Source: Holophagales bacterium
GTDB taxonomy: Bacteria; Acidobacteriota; Thermoanaerobaculia; Multivoradales; Multivoraceae
Assembly: GCA_009836625.1 (NCBI GenBank)
Contig: VXVC01000002.1
Coordinates: 140,722 to 204,721 of the forward strand
Length of the DNA: 64,000 nucleotides
Direction of reading: 5' to 3'
The first letter of the stretch is position 1; each line of letters starts with the position of its first letter. The position numbers and the translations under genes were made by a program. The notes beneath the pieces are model-generated. The model worked only from the letters and a program-made list of their open reading frames with translations, was not told the DNA's origin and did not search any database. This document shows positions 47,025 through 55,910 of the stretch, one piece after another.

Positions 47025-47651
47025 ATGCGCGTTCTGGAGCCGGTCGAGCGAGTTTCGACCTACGAAGACGGTCCGCCGGCGGTTCGGGACGGGGAGCGGG
47101 TGGCTCGTATCGCGGAGCTGGTCCGTGGGGTGCTCGTCGAGCTCGGTCTCGATCTGGAAGACCCGAATCTGAGCACCACCCACGAGCGGGTCGCCAGGAT
47201 GTACCTGGAGATGTTCCGGGGCCTGGACCAGGGGACCAAGCCGAGAGTCACGACCTTTCCCAACGACGAGAACTACCGGGCGATGGTGATGGAGAAGGAC
47301 ATCCCGTTCTACTCCATGTGTTCGCACCACCTGGTGCCGTTCTACGGCCACGCGCACATCGCCTACGTCCCCGGCGACAAGATCCTGGGCCTGTCCAAGT
47401 TCGCGCGCATCCTCGAGTTCTACGCCAAGCGGCCGCAACTCCAGGAGCGCCTCACCGAGCAGGTCGTCAGCTTTCTGGAAGAGGAACTCCGGCCCCGCGG
47501 AGCGATGGTCGTGATCGAGGCCCGGCATCTCTGCGTTGAGATGCGCGGGGTTGAGAAGTCGGGCGCGAGGACGGTGACGTCGGCGCTTCGGGGCATCTTC
47601 CACGAACGTCCGATTCGCGAGGAGTTCCTGGACCTGCTGAAGGGCCGTTGA
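47025..47651 (+). CDS. folE: GTP cyclohydrolase I
   Basis: 208 aa. Makes dihydroneopterin triphosphate from GTP for folate and queuosine. NLSTTHERVARMYLEMF, FYSMCSHHLVPFYGHAHIAY (zinc Cys and His), GLSKFARILEFYAKRPQLQERLT and EARHLCVEMRGVEKSG (second zinc Cys) are all present. ATG start at 47025, divergent from selW across 56 bp. Confidence 0.96.
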   Translation: MRVLEPVERVSTYEDGPPAVRDGERVARIAELVRGVLVELGLDLEDPNLSTTHERVARMYLEMFRGLDQGTKPRVTTFPNDENYRAMVMEKDIPFYSMCSHHLVPFYGHAHIAYVPGDKILGLSKFARILEFYAKRPQLQERLTEQVVSFLEEELRPRGAMVVIEARHLCVEMRGVEKSGARTVTSALRGIFHERPIREEFLDLLKGR

Positions 47652-47652
47652 C

Positions 47653-48252
47653 GTGCGACGGCTCGGCCTGGCTCTCGCCCTCGGGGTCCTGGCCGCCGGC
47701 GCCGCGCATGCCGCGGAGAGCCTCGAGCGGCTCCATCCGGACGACCTGATCAATCCGTTCCTGGGTCCCGGCTACACGAGCTGGCTGGTGGGACCCGTGG
47801 GGCAGCTTGCCGACGAGGAGGAACGGACCCTCTACCTCCTGCTGGAGTCGGACGACGAGGCCGCCGCGTTCGTCGACGAGTTCTGGAGCCGCCGCGACGC
47901 CGGTCTGCGGCGGCAGTTCGACGCCCGCGCGTCCGAGGCGGACAAGCGCTACTCGGAATCCGGCCGGCTCGGCCGGCGCACGGACCGGGGCATGGTCTAC
48001 ATCCTGTTCGGCGACCCGGAGAAGACGGAATGGGAGGAGCATCGCGACATCGACGATCCGGATGTCCAGCTCTGGACCTACGCGAAGAGCGCGGCCAAGG
48101 GCCTGAACGGCAGGAAGCCGGCGCGCCGCTACCGCTTCGCCCGCGACGGCGATGTGATGCGCCTGTTCTCGAACGACCCGGCCGACCCGGAGAATCGGCG
48201 TCGCCGGATGCTTCGCCGGATCCGCGAGCCCCCGCGCCGGCCGTGGAGGTAG
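47653..48252 (+). CDS. GWxTD-domain exported protein
   Basis: 199 aa with a signal peptide (LGLALALGVLAAGAAHA). It is a GWxTD-type domain: LVGPVGQLADEEERTLYLLL, FVDEFWSRRD, RRYSES-like KRYSESGRLGRRTDRGMVYILFGDPEK. The family is common in Acidobacteriota and related phyla, with no defined biochemistry. GTG47653 is two bases after folE, so they are probably co-transcribed. The C-terminus is Arg/Pro-rich. Confidence 0.82.
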   Translation: MRRLGLALALGVLAAGAAHAAESLERLHPDDLINPFLGPGYTSWLVGPVGQLADEEERTLYLLLESDDEAAAFVDEFWSRRDAGLRRQFDARASEADKRYSESGRLGRRTDRGMVYILFGDPEKTEWEEHRDIDDPDVQLWTYAKSAAKGLNGRKPARRYRFARDGDVMRLFSNDPADPENRRRRMLRRIREPPRRPWR

Positions 48253-48263
48253 GAGCCGGATCG

Positions 48264-48545
48264 CTACGGTTCGCCGATCGTGTCGAAGTCAAGCCGTTCC
48301 CCGGGCTTGACGCCGGAGTCGTCGCCGGGGAAGAGGAAGTCCCTCATGTGGCTCGTGAGGGTCGCCTGCGCCGCCGGATCCATGAAGTTCAGGCGCAGTT
48401 CGTTGATCACCTTGATCTCCATCGCCGCCCACTCTTCCCAGCAGCCGGCGCAAACGCGTTGGGCGATCTCCTCGCCTGTGGCGCCGGGCACCGGCGGCCC
48501 GGCGAGCGCCTTCCGTTCCCGACCGCAACGCGCGCAGGCGATCAC
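48264..48545 (-). CDS. YggX-like Fe(II)-trafficking protein
   Basis: 93 aa. It has the conserved IACARCGRERKAL with CxxC, a second CAGCWEEW pair, then KVINELRLNFMDP as in YggX, a small protein that protects or delivers iron for Fe-S clusters. GTG48545 overlaps the mlaD stop by four bases (GTGA), placing it last in the mla operon. The second CxxC pair is more than typical YggX has and may bind a metal. Confidence 0.78.
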   Translation of the reverse strand: MIACARCGRERKALAGPPVPGATGEEIAQRVCAGCWEEWAAMEIKVINELRLNFMDPAAQATLTSHMRDFLFPGDDSGVKPGERLDFDTIGEP

Positions 48546-49702
48546 GGCCGTTCTCCGGGGTCCTCGGACCCGGTTGCCGCGATTGCGTCCTGCGTCTCCC
48601 GGTACCGCTTCTTGATGCCCGCCTTCTGCCGGTTGCGGACGAGCCAGCGGAGCAGCCTCGACTCGTTGATGCCGACCACGAGGTCGTCGAGCGCTTCGTA
48701 GATGGCGGGATCGTTGATCAGGCGGGCCGCGGTGCCGTCTCCTTCCGCGACCTGGTCGAGCGTCGAGTTGAGTCGCTTGAGGAGTTGTTCGACCTCGGTG
48801 GTCAGCGACTCGCTCAGTTCCTCGTCGTTCAGGAGCCGGGGCAGGAGGCCGTCGGCCTCGCGCAGGTCGGCGGTGATTTCCCGGAGATCCGCGGCGGCAA
48901 CCTGAGTGTCCGCCAGGGTCGTCTCGAAGCGGGCCTTCAGCTCACCGTCGCGCAGCAGCGCCGGGGCCAGGCCGTCTCCTTCCCGCAGGAGCCTCAGACT
49001 CTCGTCCAGTTCGTCGATCGTAGAGGCGATCCGGTCGCCCATCTCACGGTCCGTGAGCAGCCGCCCGAGGACTCCGTCGCCCGCCTCGACCTGATCGGCC
49101 ACACGCTCGATCGACTCGAGCGTGCTGATCACCGTGTCGGTGACCCGCTTGTCTTCGCGGGCGGCGACCAGTTCGCCCAGCAGGCCCTCGCCTCGCTCCA
49201 TGCGGGCGAGGATGTTCGACAGGGAACGGGCCGTCACCACCGCATGGTCGACCACGTCCGCTCCGCTCGCGATCAGCTCGTCGACGTCGGTCGGCAGCGC
49301 CGCCGGGATCTCCTCGCCGGGATTGAGGAGGACGGCTTCGGGCGAACCCGAGGTGATCTCAACGTACTTGTCGCCCAGCAGGCCCAGGGTCTTGAGGCGC
49401 GCCAGGGAGTCTCGCCGTATCCGGTTCGCATAGCGCCGCTCGACGCTGATCCGCACCTCCAGCAGTTCGCTGTCCGGGTCTTCGCTGAGCAGGATGCGGT
49501 CGACCTTGCCGACGGTCACGCCGTTCAGTTGAACCGGGTTTCCCTCGACCAGCCCGGCAGCGTTCGGGAACATGGTCCGGTAGCTGTTGGTGGGCGTGAA
49601 CAGGGCGCTCTGCTCGCCGATCGCGAAGATGAAGGCCGCAAGCGCGACGATGGCCGCGAGTACGGTCAGACCCACCTTGGTGGTGTTCGAGTCACGTTGC
49701 AT
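48542..49702 (-). CDS. MlaD/MCE-domain lipid transport protein
   Basis: 386 aa. N-terminal membrane anchor (VGLTVLAAIVALAAFIFAIG), then an MCE domain (about residues 40-130: YRTMFPNAAGLVEGNPVQLNG, GLLGDKYVEI). The remaining 250 residues hold about five degenerate helical repeats of the form EGDGL..LL.D.E (EGLLGEL, DGVLGRLLTD, DGLAPALLRD, DGLLPRLLND, DGTAARLIND), longer than E. coli MlaD. It would form the periplasmic hexamer carrying phospholipids. It overlaps the ATPase gene by 11 bp. Confidence 0.88.
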   Translation of the reverse strand: MQRDSNTTKVGLTVLAAIVALAAFIFAIGEQSALFTPTNSYRTMFPNAAGLVEGNPVQLNGVTVGKVDRILLSEDPDSELLEVRISVERRYANRIRRDSLARLKTLGLLGDKYVEITSGSPEAVLLNPGEEIPAALPTDVDELIASGADVVDHAVVTARSLSNILARMERGEGLLGELVAAREDKRVTDTVISTLESIERVADQVEAGDGVLGRLLTDREMGDRIASTIDELDESLRLLREGDGLAPALLRDGELKARFETTLADTQVAAADLREITADLREADGLLPRLLNDEELSESLTTEVEQLLKRLNSTLDQVAEGDGTAARLINDPAIYEALDDLVVGINESRLLRWLVRNRQKAGIKKRYRETQDAIAATGSEDPGERP

Positions 49703-50495
49703 CGATGTCCTCCTGTGCGGAGTCGAACCGACCTTCGAGGAACGCCCGGAGAGCGGGGTCGGTGCTTTGTTCCGCTTCCTCCCAGCAGCCGAGGAACCGG
49801 AACCGTCCGTCGTGAAGCAGTGCGAGGCGGTCGCCGACGTGGCGGGCCAGGCGAATGTCGTGCGTCACCACGACTGAAGTCGTTCCGAACTCGTCCCTGG
49901 TGCTACTGATCAGACGGGAGATGGTCGCCGCGGTGACCGGGTCGAGACCGGCGGTCGGCTCGTCGAACAGGACGACCTCGGGCGCCAGGACGAGCGAGCG
50001 GGCGAGCGCGACCCGTTTCTTCATGCCGCCGGACAGAGCCGCGGGCATCCGATCCTCGATCCCGGACAGTCCGACCCATGCGAGTGCCGCGGCCACCCGC
50101 TCGCGAACCTCGTCCTCGCCTACGCGTTCGTGCTCACGAATGGGAAAGGCGACGTTCTCGAGCACGTCGAAGGAGTCGAACAGGGCGCCCGACTGAAACA
50201 GCATCGCGATCCGCCGGCGCACCGGGTACAGCTCGCGCTCCGTCAGTTGGACGAGGTCCGTACCCTCGAACAGCACCTCGCCTCCTTCGGCCGGGTCGAG
50301 TCCGTTGAGTTGGCGCAGCGTGAGGCTCTTTCCCGAGCCGGAACGCCCGAGCACGACCAGGCACTCGCCGCGCAGAACCTCGAAGCTCAGGTCGTCGAGT
50401 ACGGCCCGTTCTCCGAAGCGCCGGCAGAGTCCGCGCACGACGTAGAGCGGTTCCCGCACCGTTTTTCCGCTGTCGGCGGCCTCAGACGAGGACAT
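49692..50495 (-). CDS. MlaF-type ABC ATPase
   Basis: 267 aa. Walker A VLGRSGSGKSLT, Q-loop LFQSGALFDS, signature ALSGGMKKRVALARSL, Walker B VVLFDEPTAGLDP and H-loop VVVTHD; all match MlaF of the outer-membrane lipid asymmetry system. Start ATG50495 overlaps the permease 3' end by 14 bp. It energises lipid exchange by MlaE and MlaD. Confidence 0.93.
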   Translation of the reverse strand: MSSSEAADSGKTVREPLYVVRGLCRRFGERAVLDDLSFEVLRGECLVVLGRSGSGKSLTLRQLNGLDPAEGGEVLFEGTDLVQLTERELYPVRRRIAMLFQSGALFDSFDVLENVAFPIREHERVGEDEVRERVAAALAWVGLSGIEDRMPAALSGGMKKRVALARSLVLAPEVVLFDEPTAGLDPVTAATISRLISSTRDEFGTTSVVVTHDIRLARHVGDRLALLHDGRFRFLGCWEEAEQSTDPALRAFLEGRFDSAQEDIDAT

Positions 50496-51261
50496 GAAAC
50501 AACTTCGTCAGAAAGAAATCAGATACCAGCACCATGATGGAAGCCCAGACGACTGTGCGGGTGGTGGCATGCCCAACGCCTTCGGCGCCACCGCTGGCCG
50601 TCAGGCCGTTGTGGCAGCCGATGATCGCAATGAAGCAGGCGAAGAAGACCGACTTTCCGAGGCCATTGAAGACGTCCTCGATGGTGAGGGTCTGCAGGAC
50701 GTCGTTGACGTACAGACCAACGGAGAGGTTCAACTGATTCACGGCGACGAAGAGGCCGCCGAGAATGCCCAGCAGGTCGCCGAGTACGGTGAGCACCGGC
50801 AACATGATCAAAGTGGCCGCCAGCTTCGGAACGACCAGCTTCTTTATGGGATCCGCGGCCATCGAGCGCATGGCGTCGACCTGCTCCGTGACCTTCATCG
50901 TGCCGAGTTCCGCGGTCATTCCGGACCCGATCCGGCCGCCGACGATGAGGGCCACGAGTACGGGTCCGAGTTCCCGGGTCAGGGACTTGGAAACCACGCT
51001 GCCGATGTAGTACTTGACGCCGAGTTCAGGCAGGCTGTACGCGGTCTGAAGGGCCAGCACCATGCCGGTGAACAGAGTGGTCACCGACGCGACGCCGAGC
51101 GAGCTGACGCCGAGGTGTCCCATCTGACTGAGCCATGACCGGAACTCGTAGGGGGGGCTGACAAGGGCGGCCATTCCGCGCGCAGTCAGTAGCCAGATGG
51201 CGCCTACCTCTCGCAATGGCGCCTTGAAATCGATCAGAATCCTGTGTTCAGCCTGTTGCAT
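50482..51261 (-). CDS. MlaE-type permease
   Basis: 259 aa permease of the MlaE/YrbE family with six hydrophobic segments. Signature: ELGPVLVALIVGGRIGSGMTAELGTMKVTEQVDAM, which interacts with the ATPase. First gene of the mlaE-F-D-yggX operon. ATG51261 chosen as the first Met that precedes the conserved fold; the ribosome binding site is weak. Divergent from the acyltransferase gene. Confidence 0.92.
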   Translation of the reverse strand: MQQAEHRILIDFKAPLREVGAIWLLTARGMAALVSPPYEFRSWLSQMGHLGVSSLGVASVTTLFTGMVLALQTAYSLPELGVKYYIGSVVSKSLTRELGPVLVALIVGGRIGSGMTAELGTMKVTEQVDAMRSMAADPIKKLVVPKLAATLIMLPVLTVLGDLLGILGGLFVAVNQLNLSVGLYVNDVLQTLTIEDVFNGLGKSVFFACFIAIIGCHNGLTASGGAEGVGHATTRTVVWASIMVLVSDFFLTKLFHVLV

Positions 51262-51441
51262 CTGCCCATGGAGAAGGGTGTGTTGGAGTCGCCCCTCGTG
51301 GTGGATGCTTGGTGTAGCTTCTGCCAACCCACGGCACCGAGAAGAATCTTGTCGATCCGGAACCCCACGAACCTGCGCCCCACGACGCGGCGTAACGAGT
51401 TTACGGCGAAAGCTCCCGGCGGAGGACGGGGCAGGTGGTCG

Positions 51442-52197
51442 GTGGCGCTGGCCACCCTGACCGGCAACGTCTATCTGCTTCTGGGCAGCGCCGTGATGGG
51501 TGTGGCCGCGGCCATTGCCTCCTGGTTCCCGGGCCGTGACTGGGCCGGAGTCCAGGCTCGTCTCTGGGCTCGTGGGTTGCTCCGGTCGAGCGGCGTTCGG
51601 CTCGAGCTCAGCTACGCCGGGGGCAGCCACGCGGTCTGGCGGGAAGCCATCGGGGACCGGCCGGTGGTCTACATGGCGAACCACCGGAGCCTGTACGACA
51701 TCGCGGCCCTGCTGGCTATCCTGGACCTGCCGGTCCGCTTTCTGGCCAAGCGCAGTCTGTTCCGTCTGCCGTTCTTCGGCTGGGGGCTCAAGGCGGCCGG
51801 CTTCGTCCCGGTGGACCGGGACGAGCGGAGTCGGGCTGGCGAGACGTTCGCGGCCGCCACCGGACTGTTGGCGTCCGGCGTGTCCCTGGTCGTGTTCCCC
51901 GAGGAGACGCGCAGCTCCGGCCCACGGATGAGGCCGTTTCAGCGGGGCGGGTTCCTGCTCGCGTTGAAGGGCCGAGCCCTGGTGGTGCCCGTTGGGATAC
52001 GCGGTACCGGCCGCATCCGGCGCAAGGGCGCCCTGTCGGTCCGGCCGCAGGTCATCGAGCTGGCCTTCGGCGAGGTCGTCGACCCGGCCGGCGGCGGGGT
52101 GCGGGGACGGCGGTCGTTCATGCTCGATGTCGAGCGGCAGGTGGGCCGGCTGGCGGGTCTCCGGACCGCTGCGGACTCCGGAGGAGAGGATGACTGA
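51442..52197 (+). CDS. 1-acyl-glycerol-3-phosphate acyltransferase (PlsC-like)
   Basis: 251 aa from GTG51442. Acyltransferase motifs NHRSLYD (HxxxxD), FLAKRSLFRLPFFGW, FVPVDRDERS and FPEETRSSGPRMRPFQRG, then VPVGIRGTG. It makes phosphatidic acid from lysophosphatidic acid. A hydrophobic anchor (NVYLLLGSAVMGVAAAIASW) begins near the start. The open frame extends to 51244, but that part has no family resemblance and crosses the mlaE start. It overlaps the mrp gene by 8 bp. Confidence 0.86.
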   Translation: MALATLTGNVYLLLGSAVMGVAAAIASWFPGRDWAGVQARLWARGLLRSSGVRLELSYAGGSHAVWREAIGDRPVVYMANHRSLYDIAALLAILDLPVRFLAKRSLFRLPFFGWGLKAAGFVPVDRDERSRAGETFAAATGLLASGVSLVVFPEETRSSGPRMRPFQRGGFLLALKGRALVVPVGIRGTGRIRRKGALSVRPQVIELAFGEVVDPAGGGVRGRRSFMLDVERQVGRLAGLRTAADSGGEDD

Positions 52198-53263
52198 CGC
52201 CGTCGAGAGCAGAGTGCGCGAGTGCCTCCGGACCGTGACCTTCCCGGGGATGAAACGCGACATCGTGTCGTTCGGTTTCGTGCAGCGGGTGGCGGTCTCG
52301 GGCGGCGAGGTGGTCGTGGATCTGCGTGTCCCGACGCGGGATCCGGAAGCCGCCACGGAGATCAGGCGCCGCATCGTCGATGCCGTGGGGAACCTCGACG
52401 GCGTATCCGGCGTCCAGGTCTCGCTCGAGGTGGCGACCGCGCCGGCGCCGGCAACGGCTCGTGACCCCTCGCTGCTGCCGGGGGTGTCCCATGTGGTCGC
52501 GGTGGCCAGCGGCAAGGGAGGCGTGGGCAAGTCGACGGTGGCGACCAACCTGAGCGCCGCGATGGCGGCCCTGGGCTTGAAGGTCGGCCTGCTCGACGCC
52601 GACATCTACGGCCCGTCCATTCCCCTGATGTTCGGAATCAACCGCCGCCCGGAGATCGTGAAGGGGAAGATCCAGCCCTTCGAGCGCCACGGCGTGCGGG
52701 TCATGTCCCTCGGGTTTCTTCTCGATCCGGACACGCCGGTCATCTGGCGGGGCCCCATGGTGATGAAGGCGCTGGGCCAGTTGCTCGGCGACGTGGACTG
52801 GGGCCGGCTCGACTACCTGCTGCTCGACCTGCCGCCCGGCACCGGGGACGCGGCGCTGACCCTGTCGCAGAAGCTGCCCCTGTCCGGCGCCGTCATCGTT
52901 TCGACGCCGCAGGACGTGGCGCTGATCGACGCCCGCAAGGGGCTCGCCATGTTCCGCAAGGTCGAGGTGCCGGTGCTCGGGATGGTCGAGAACATGTCGA
53001 CCTTCGTGTGCCCCCACTGCGGCGAGACGACCGACGTCTTCAAACGCGGCGGCGTCGAGCGGACCGCCGAGTTGCTCGGCTGCGAGGTCCTTGGGGCGAT
53101 TCCGTTGGACGGCGCCCTGGTCCGGGGCAGCGACGACGGGTTGCCGATCGTGGTCTCCGACGCCGGCGGCCCCCACGCGGCGATCTTCCGCGGCATCGTG
53201 ACGGCGATCGAGCGGCGGCTGCTGGAGGTGGCCTCGGAACGGCCGACTCTGACGATCGTCTAG
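52190..53263 (+). CDS. mrp: Mrp/ApbC Fe-S cluster carrier ATPase
   Basis: 357 aa. An N-terminal MIP18/DUF59 domain (VRECLRTV...VVVDLRVPTRDPEA) is fused to a deviant-Walker-A ATPase: ASGKGGVGKSTVATNLS, LLDADIYGPSIPLMFG, LLLDLPPGTGDA and the metal-binding VCPHCGE. It carries Fe-S clusters to target proteins. ATG52190 follows GAGGAGAG. Confidence 0.93.
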   Translation: MTDAVESRVRECLRTVTFPGMKRDIVSFGFVQRVAVSGGEVVVDLRVPTRDPEAATEIRRRIVDAVGNLDGVSGVQVSLEVATAPAPATARDPSLLPGVSHVVAVASGKGGVGKSTVATNLSAAMAALGLKVGLLDADIYGPSIPLMFGINRRPEIVKGKIQPFERHGVRVMSLGFLLDPDTPVIWRGPMVMKALGQLLGDVDWGRLDYLLLDLPPGTGDAALTLSQKLPLSGAVIVSTPQDVALIDARKGLAMFRKVEVPVLGMVENMSTFVCPHCGETTDVFKRGGVERTAELLGCEVLGAIPLDGALVRGSDDGLPIVVSDAGGPHAAIFRGIVTAIERRLLEVASERPTLTIV

Positions 53264-53280
53264 AGGACCCGTTTGAACTC

Positions 53281-53958
53281 ATGTCTGTCGCCGTGATCGC
53301 CGATGCCCACCTGGGCGGCCCCGGGGGCAGCGGGGAGGATCTGGCCGAACAGCTCGGCGCGCTCGACCCCGGGCGCTGTGTCCGGGTGCTGTTCCTCGGC
53401 GACCTGTTCCATCTGTGGATCGGATCGCTGCGCTTCGAAACGCCCGAGATACGGCGGCTCGCAGCCGCGATCCGCGGCCTCAGGCGGCGGGGAATCCGGG
53501 TCTCCTACGTCGAGGGGAACCGCGACTTCTTCCTGGCTGACGGCGCCTATGGCGACCTCTTCGACGACTGCGGCCGGGAAGTCAGCTTCGACGCCGAGGG
53601 CGTGAAGTACCTCGCGGTTCACGGTGACGGGCTGAATCCGCGCGACTGGCGCTACCGCTGCTGGCGGCGCCTGTCGAAGAACGCGGCGAGCCGGTGGTTG
53701 ACGTTCCGCCTGCCGCGAGCGGTCGGCCGCCGTCTCGTCGCTTCCACGGAGCGGGGTCTGGCGCGGACGAACCGCGAGCACAAGGCGAGGATTCCGGGCG
53801 CGGTCATTCGGCGGTACGCGGAGCGCCGGCTGGCCGAAGGCAACGACGTGCTGCTGCTCGGTCACTTCCACGCTGCCCGCCGCTGGGCCGTCGGTGACGG
53901 TGAGGTGCGGATCGCGAACGCCTGGTTTCACGATCGGAAACTGCTGTGGCTCGGCTGA
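53281..53958 (+). CDS. UDP-2,3-diacylglucosamine hydrolase-like metallophosphoesterase
   Basis: 225 aa. Calcineurin-like motifs IADAHLGG, FLGDLFHLWIG, EGNRDFF, VHGDGLNPRD and LLGHFHAARRW match LpxH, which removes UMP in lipid A synthesis. ATG53281 gives the usual N-terminus. It overlaps aroA by 13 bp. The assignment to LpxH rather than another phosphoesterase is likely but not certain. Confidence 0.82.
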   Translation: MSVAVIADAHLGGPGGSGEDLAEQLGALDPGRCVRVLFLGDLFHLWIGSLRFETPEIRRLAAAIRGLRRRGIRVSYVEGNRDFFLADGAYGDLFDDCGREVSFDAEGVKYLAVHGDGLNPRDWRYRCWRRLSKNAASRWLTFRLPRAVGRRLVASTERGLARTNREHKARIPGAVIRRYAERRLAEGNDVLLLGHFHAARRWAVGDGEVRIANAWFHDRKLLWLG

Positions 53959-55271
53959 CGGCTCCTCTTCCCGACCCGTACCCGGTCCGCCGTGCCGCGG
54001 GAGTCTCGGGCGTGGTCGAGCCGCCCGGTTCGAAGAGCATCTCGCACCGCGCCCTGAACCTGGCGCTGATCGGGCGGCGGCCCGCGACGATCGAGAACCT
54101 CCTGGACGCCGACGACATCGCGGCCTTCCGGGCCGTGCTCGACGCGATGGGCTGGCGCCTCCGTTCTGTTTCGGGGTCTGGACTGCGGGTGGGACCGCCG
54201 CCGAAGGACGGTACTGAAGACGCGGTGCGGCTCGACTGCCGGAGCGCCGGGACGCTGCTGCGGTTGCTGGTCGCGAGCTGCGCGGTGACCCCGGGCGAGT
54301 GGGTGCTCGACGGGTCGCCCCGGCTGCGCGAACGGCCGATCGGCCCTCTGGTCGCGGCCCTGCGGCGGCTCGGCGCGAAGATCGACGAACTCGGCCGGCC
54401 GGGATGCGCCCCGGTTCGTGTCCGGGGCGGAAGGCTGGCTGGCGGCCGGGTCGAGATCGACGCCGGTGAATCGAGCCAGTACGTGTCCGCGCTGCTGATG
54501 GCGGCGCTCAATGCCGAGGGCCCGATCGAACTCCGGGTGCCGCTTCTCGTCTCTAGTCCGTATGTGGACACAACTCTCGAAGTCATGGCCGATTTCGGCG
54601 CGCCGGTAGAGGTGCGCCGGGACGGCGAAGCCCGCGAGTTCCGCGTGGAACCGCGCGGGCCCCAACTCGTAAACGGTCGCTATCGCGTCGCGGGCGACGA
54701 TTCGGCCGCCGCCTATCCGTCGGCGGCAGCCGCGATCTGCGGCGGCTCCGTCCGTCTGCGAGGTCTCTCGCCGGCGGCGACCCAGGGCGATCGCGCCTTC
54801 CTGGGGCTGCTCGAGCGCATGGGCGCCAGCGTCCAGGTGACGGAGGACGAGATTCGGGTGGAGGCCGACGGCACCCTGACAGCGGTCGACTGCGACCTCT
54901 CGGCGATGCCCGACCAGGTGCCGACGCTCGCCGCCGTGGCGGCCTTCGCCGACGGCACGACCCGGATCCGCAACGTGGCGCACCTGAGGATCAAGGAGAG
55001 CGACCGTCTGGCCGCCGTGGCGACCGGGTTGCGGCGCGCCGGCGTAGCCGTCGACGAGCTGGCGGACGGCCTGCGGATAGACGGCAATCCCGGCCTGGTT
55101 GCGCCGCAAGGCTCGGCGCGCATCCCGATCGACACCTACGACGACCACCGCATCGCGATGAGCATGGCCCTGGTGGGATTGCGCCGGGGAGGCCTCTCGA
55201 TTCGGCATCCGGAGGTCGTCGGCAAGTCCTACCCGGGCTTCTGGGCCGACCTTGAGAAAGTTGCACCTTGA
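53946..55271 (+). CDS. aroA: 3-phosphoshikimate 1-carboxyvinyltransferase (EPSP synthase)
   Basis: 441 aa. Shikimate pathway enzyme joining shikimate-3-phosphate and PEP. Conserved PGSKSISHRALNLALI, CRSAGTLLRLL, GSPRLRERPI, GESSQYVSALLMAA, MPDQVPTLA and IDTYDDHRIAMSMAL. GTG53946 lies inside the lpxH-like gene end. Last gene of the conserved block; the accessory region begins after it. Confidence 0.96.
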   Translation: MARLTAPLPDPYPVRRAAGVSGVVEPPGSKSISHRALNLALIGRRPATIENLLDADDIAAFRAVLDAMGWRLRSVSGSGLRVGPPPKDGTEDAVRLDCRSAGTLLRLLVASCAVTPGEWVLDGSPRLRERPIGPLVAALRRLGAKIDELGRPGCAPVRVRGGRLAGGRVEIDAGESSQYVSALLMAALNAEGPIELRVPLLVSSPYVDTTLEVMADFGAPVEVRRDGEAREFRVEPRGPQLVNGRYRVAGDDSAAAYPSAAAAICGGSVRLRGLSPAATQGDRAFLGLLERMGASVQVTEDEIRVEADGTLTAVDCDLSAMPDQVPTLAAVAAFADGTTRIRNVAHLRIKESDRLAAVATGLRRAGVAVDELADGLRIDGNPGLVAPQGSARIPIDTYDDHRIAMSMALVGLRRGGLSIRHPEVVGKSYPGFWADLEKVAP

Positions 55272-55910
55272 CTACTGCCGCCAGTCGTCCACATCCCCAA
55301 TAGTTGGAGCCGGTTGCCGAAGGAGTAGGCGCCGTCAGTCCTCGCCGGGATCGACCTAGCCTATCGGCAGCTGGGTGCTCGGCTGCTTCAGGGCGCTGGC
55401 CTGCTCGCCCGCCTCGCGGGCCGTGGGCTGGCGGTTGGAGTCGTGGAACAGTGCCAGCGCCCGCGTTGACCCGCAGCAGTTCGGCGTAGCAGTGGTCGCC
55501 CACCGGTAGCGCTGGAGGGTCCAGTCCCCGCGGCTTCTTCCCCAAGGGCCGGAAGGGTGGTGGCTTACTCTCCTTGTGGCCACCATCACCGGCCGAATGC
55601 CGGTTCCGTTGGACAGCTCTCTTGGTCCCATGGCCCGACCTCCGTGCGCAGGGCCGCTAGGCTGGCCGCCGTTCGTAATCTTGGTTCGGTTTCTCCGAAG
55701 GAAGCCAAGGCCCCTTGCTCGCGCTGCGGACTCTCTGTTAGCAGTCGCTAGCAGTGGCTGCAAATTTGGCTCGTGGCACGGTCTCATGATCGTTGCGACT
55801 GGTACAGTTCCTCGTCCCGTTCCCGGCTGCGTAGATATCTGCGTCGCATGAAGGTATCTCCAGTGGTTACACTGAAGAGGTACCGGAGACGCAGAGGAAG
55901 AGTCAAATCG
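55272..55910. other. 639-bp region without recognisable gene
   Basis: Several short overlapping frames exist on both strands, including one of 143 codons on the minus strand, but none has a domain, a good ribosome binding site or consistent codon use. Base composition falls here from the very high GC of the housekeeping block toward that of the accessory region. Possibly remains of old insertions. Confidence 0.5.

Noticed and set aside
46762..47172. 136-codon plus-strand frame across selW and folE
   Set aside because: No family resemblance; it runs antisense to the selenoprotein gene and out of frame with folE.
55356..55787. 143-codon minus-strand frame after aroA
   Set aside because: No recognisable family and no clear start; could be a fragment but cannot be supported.
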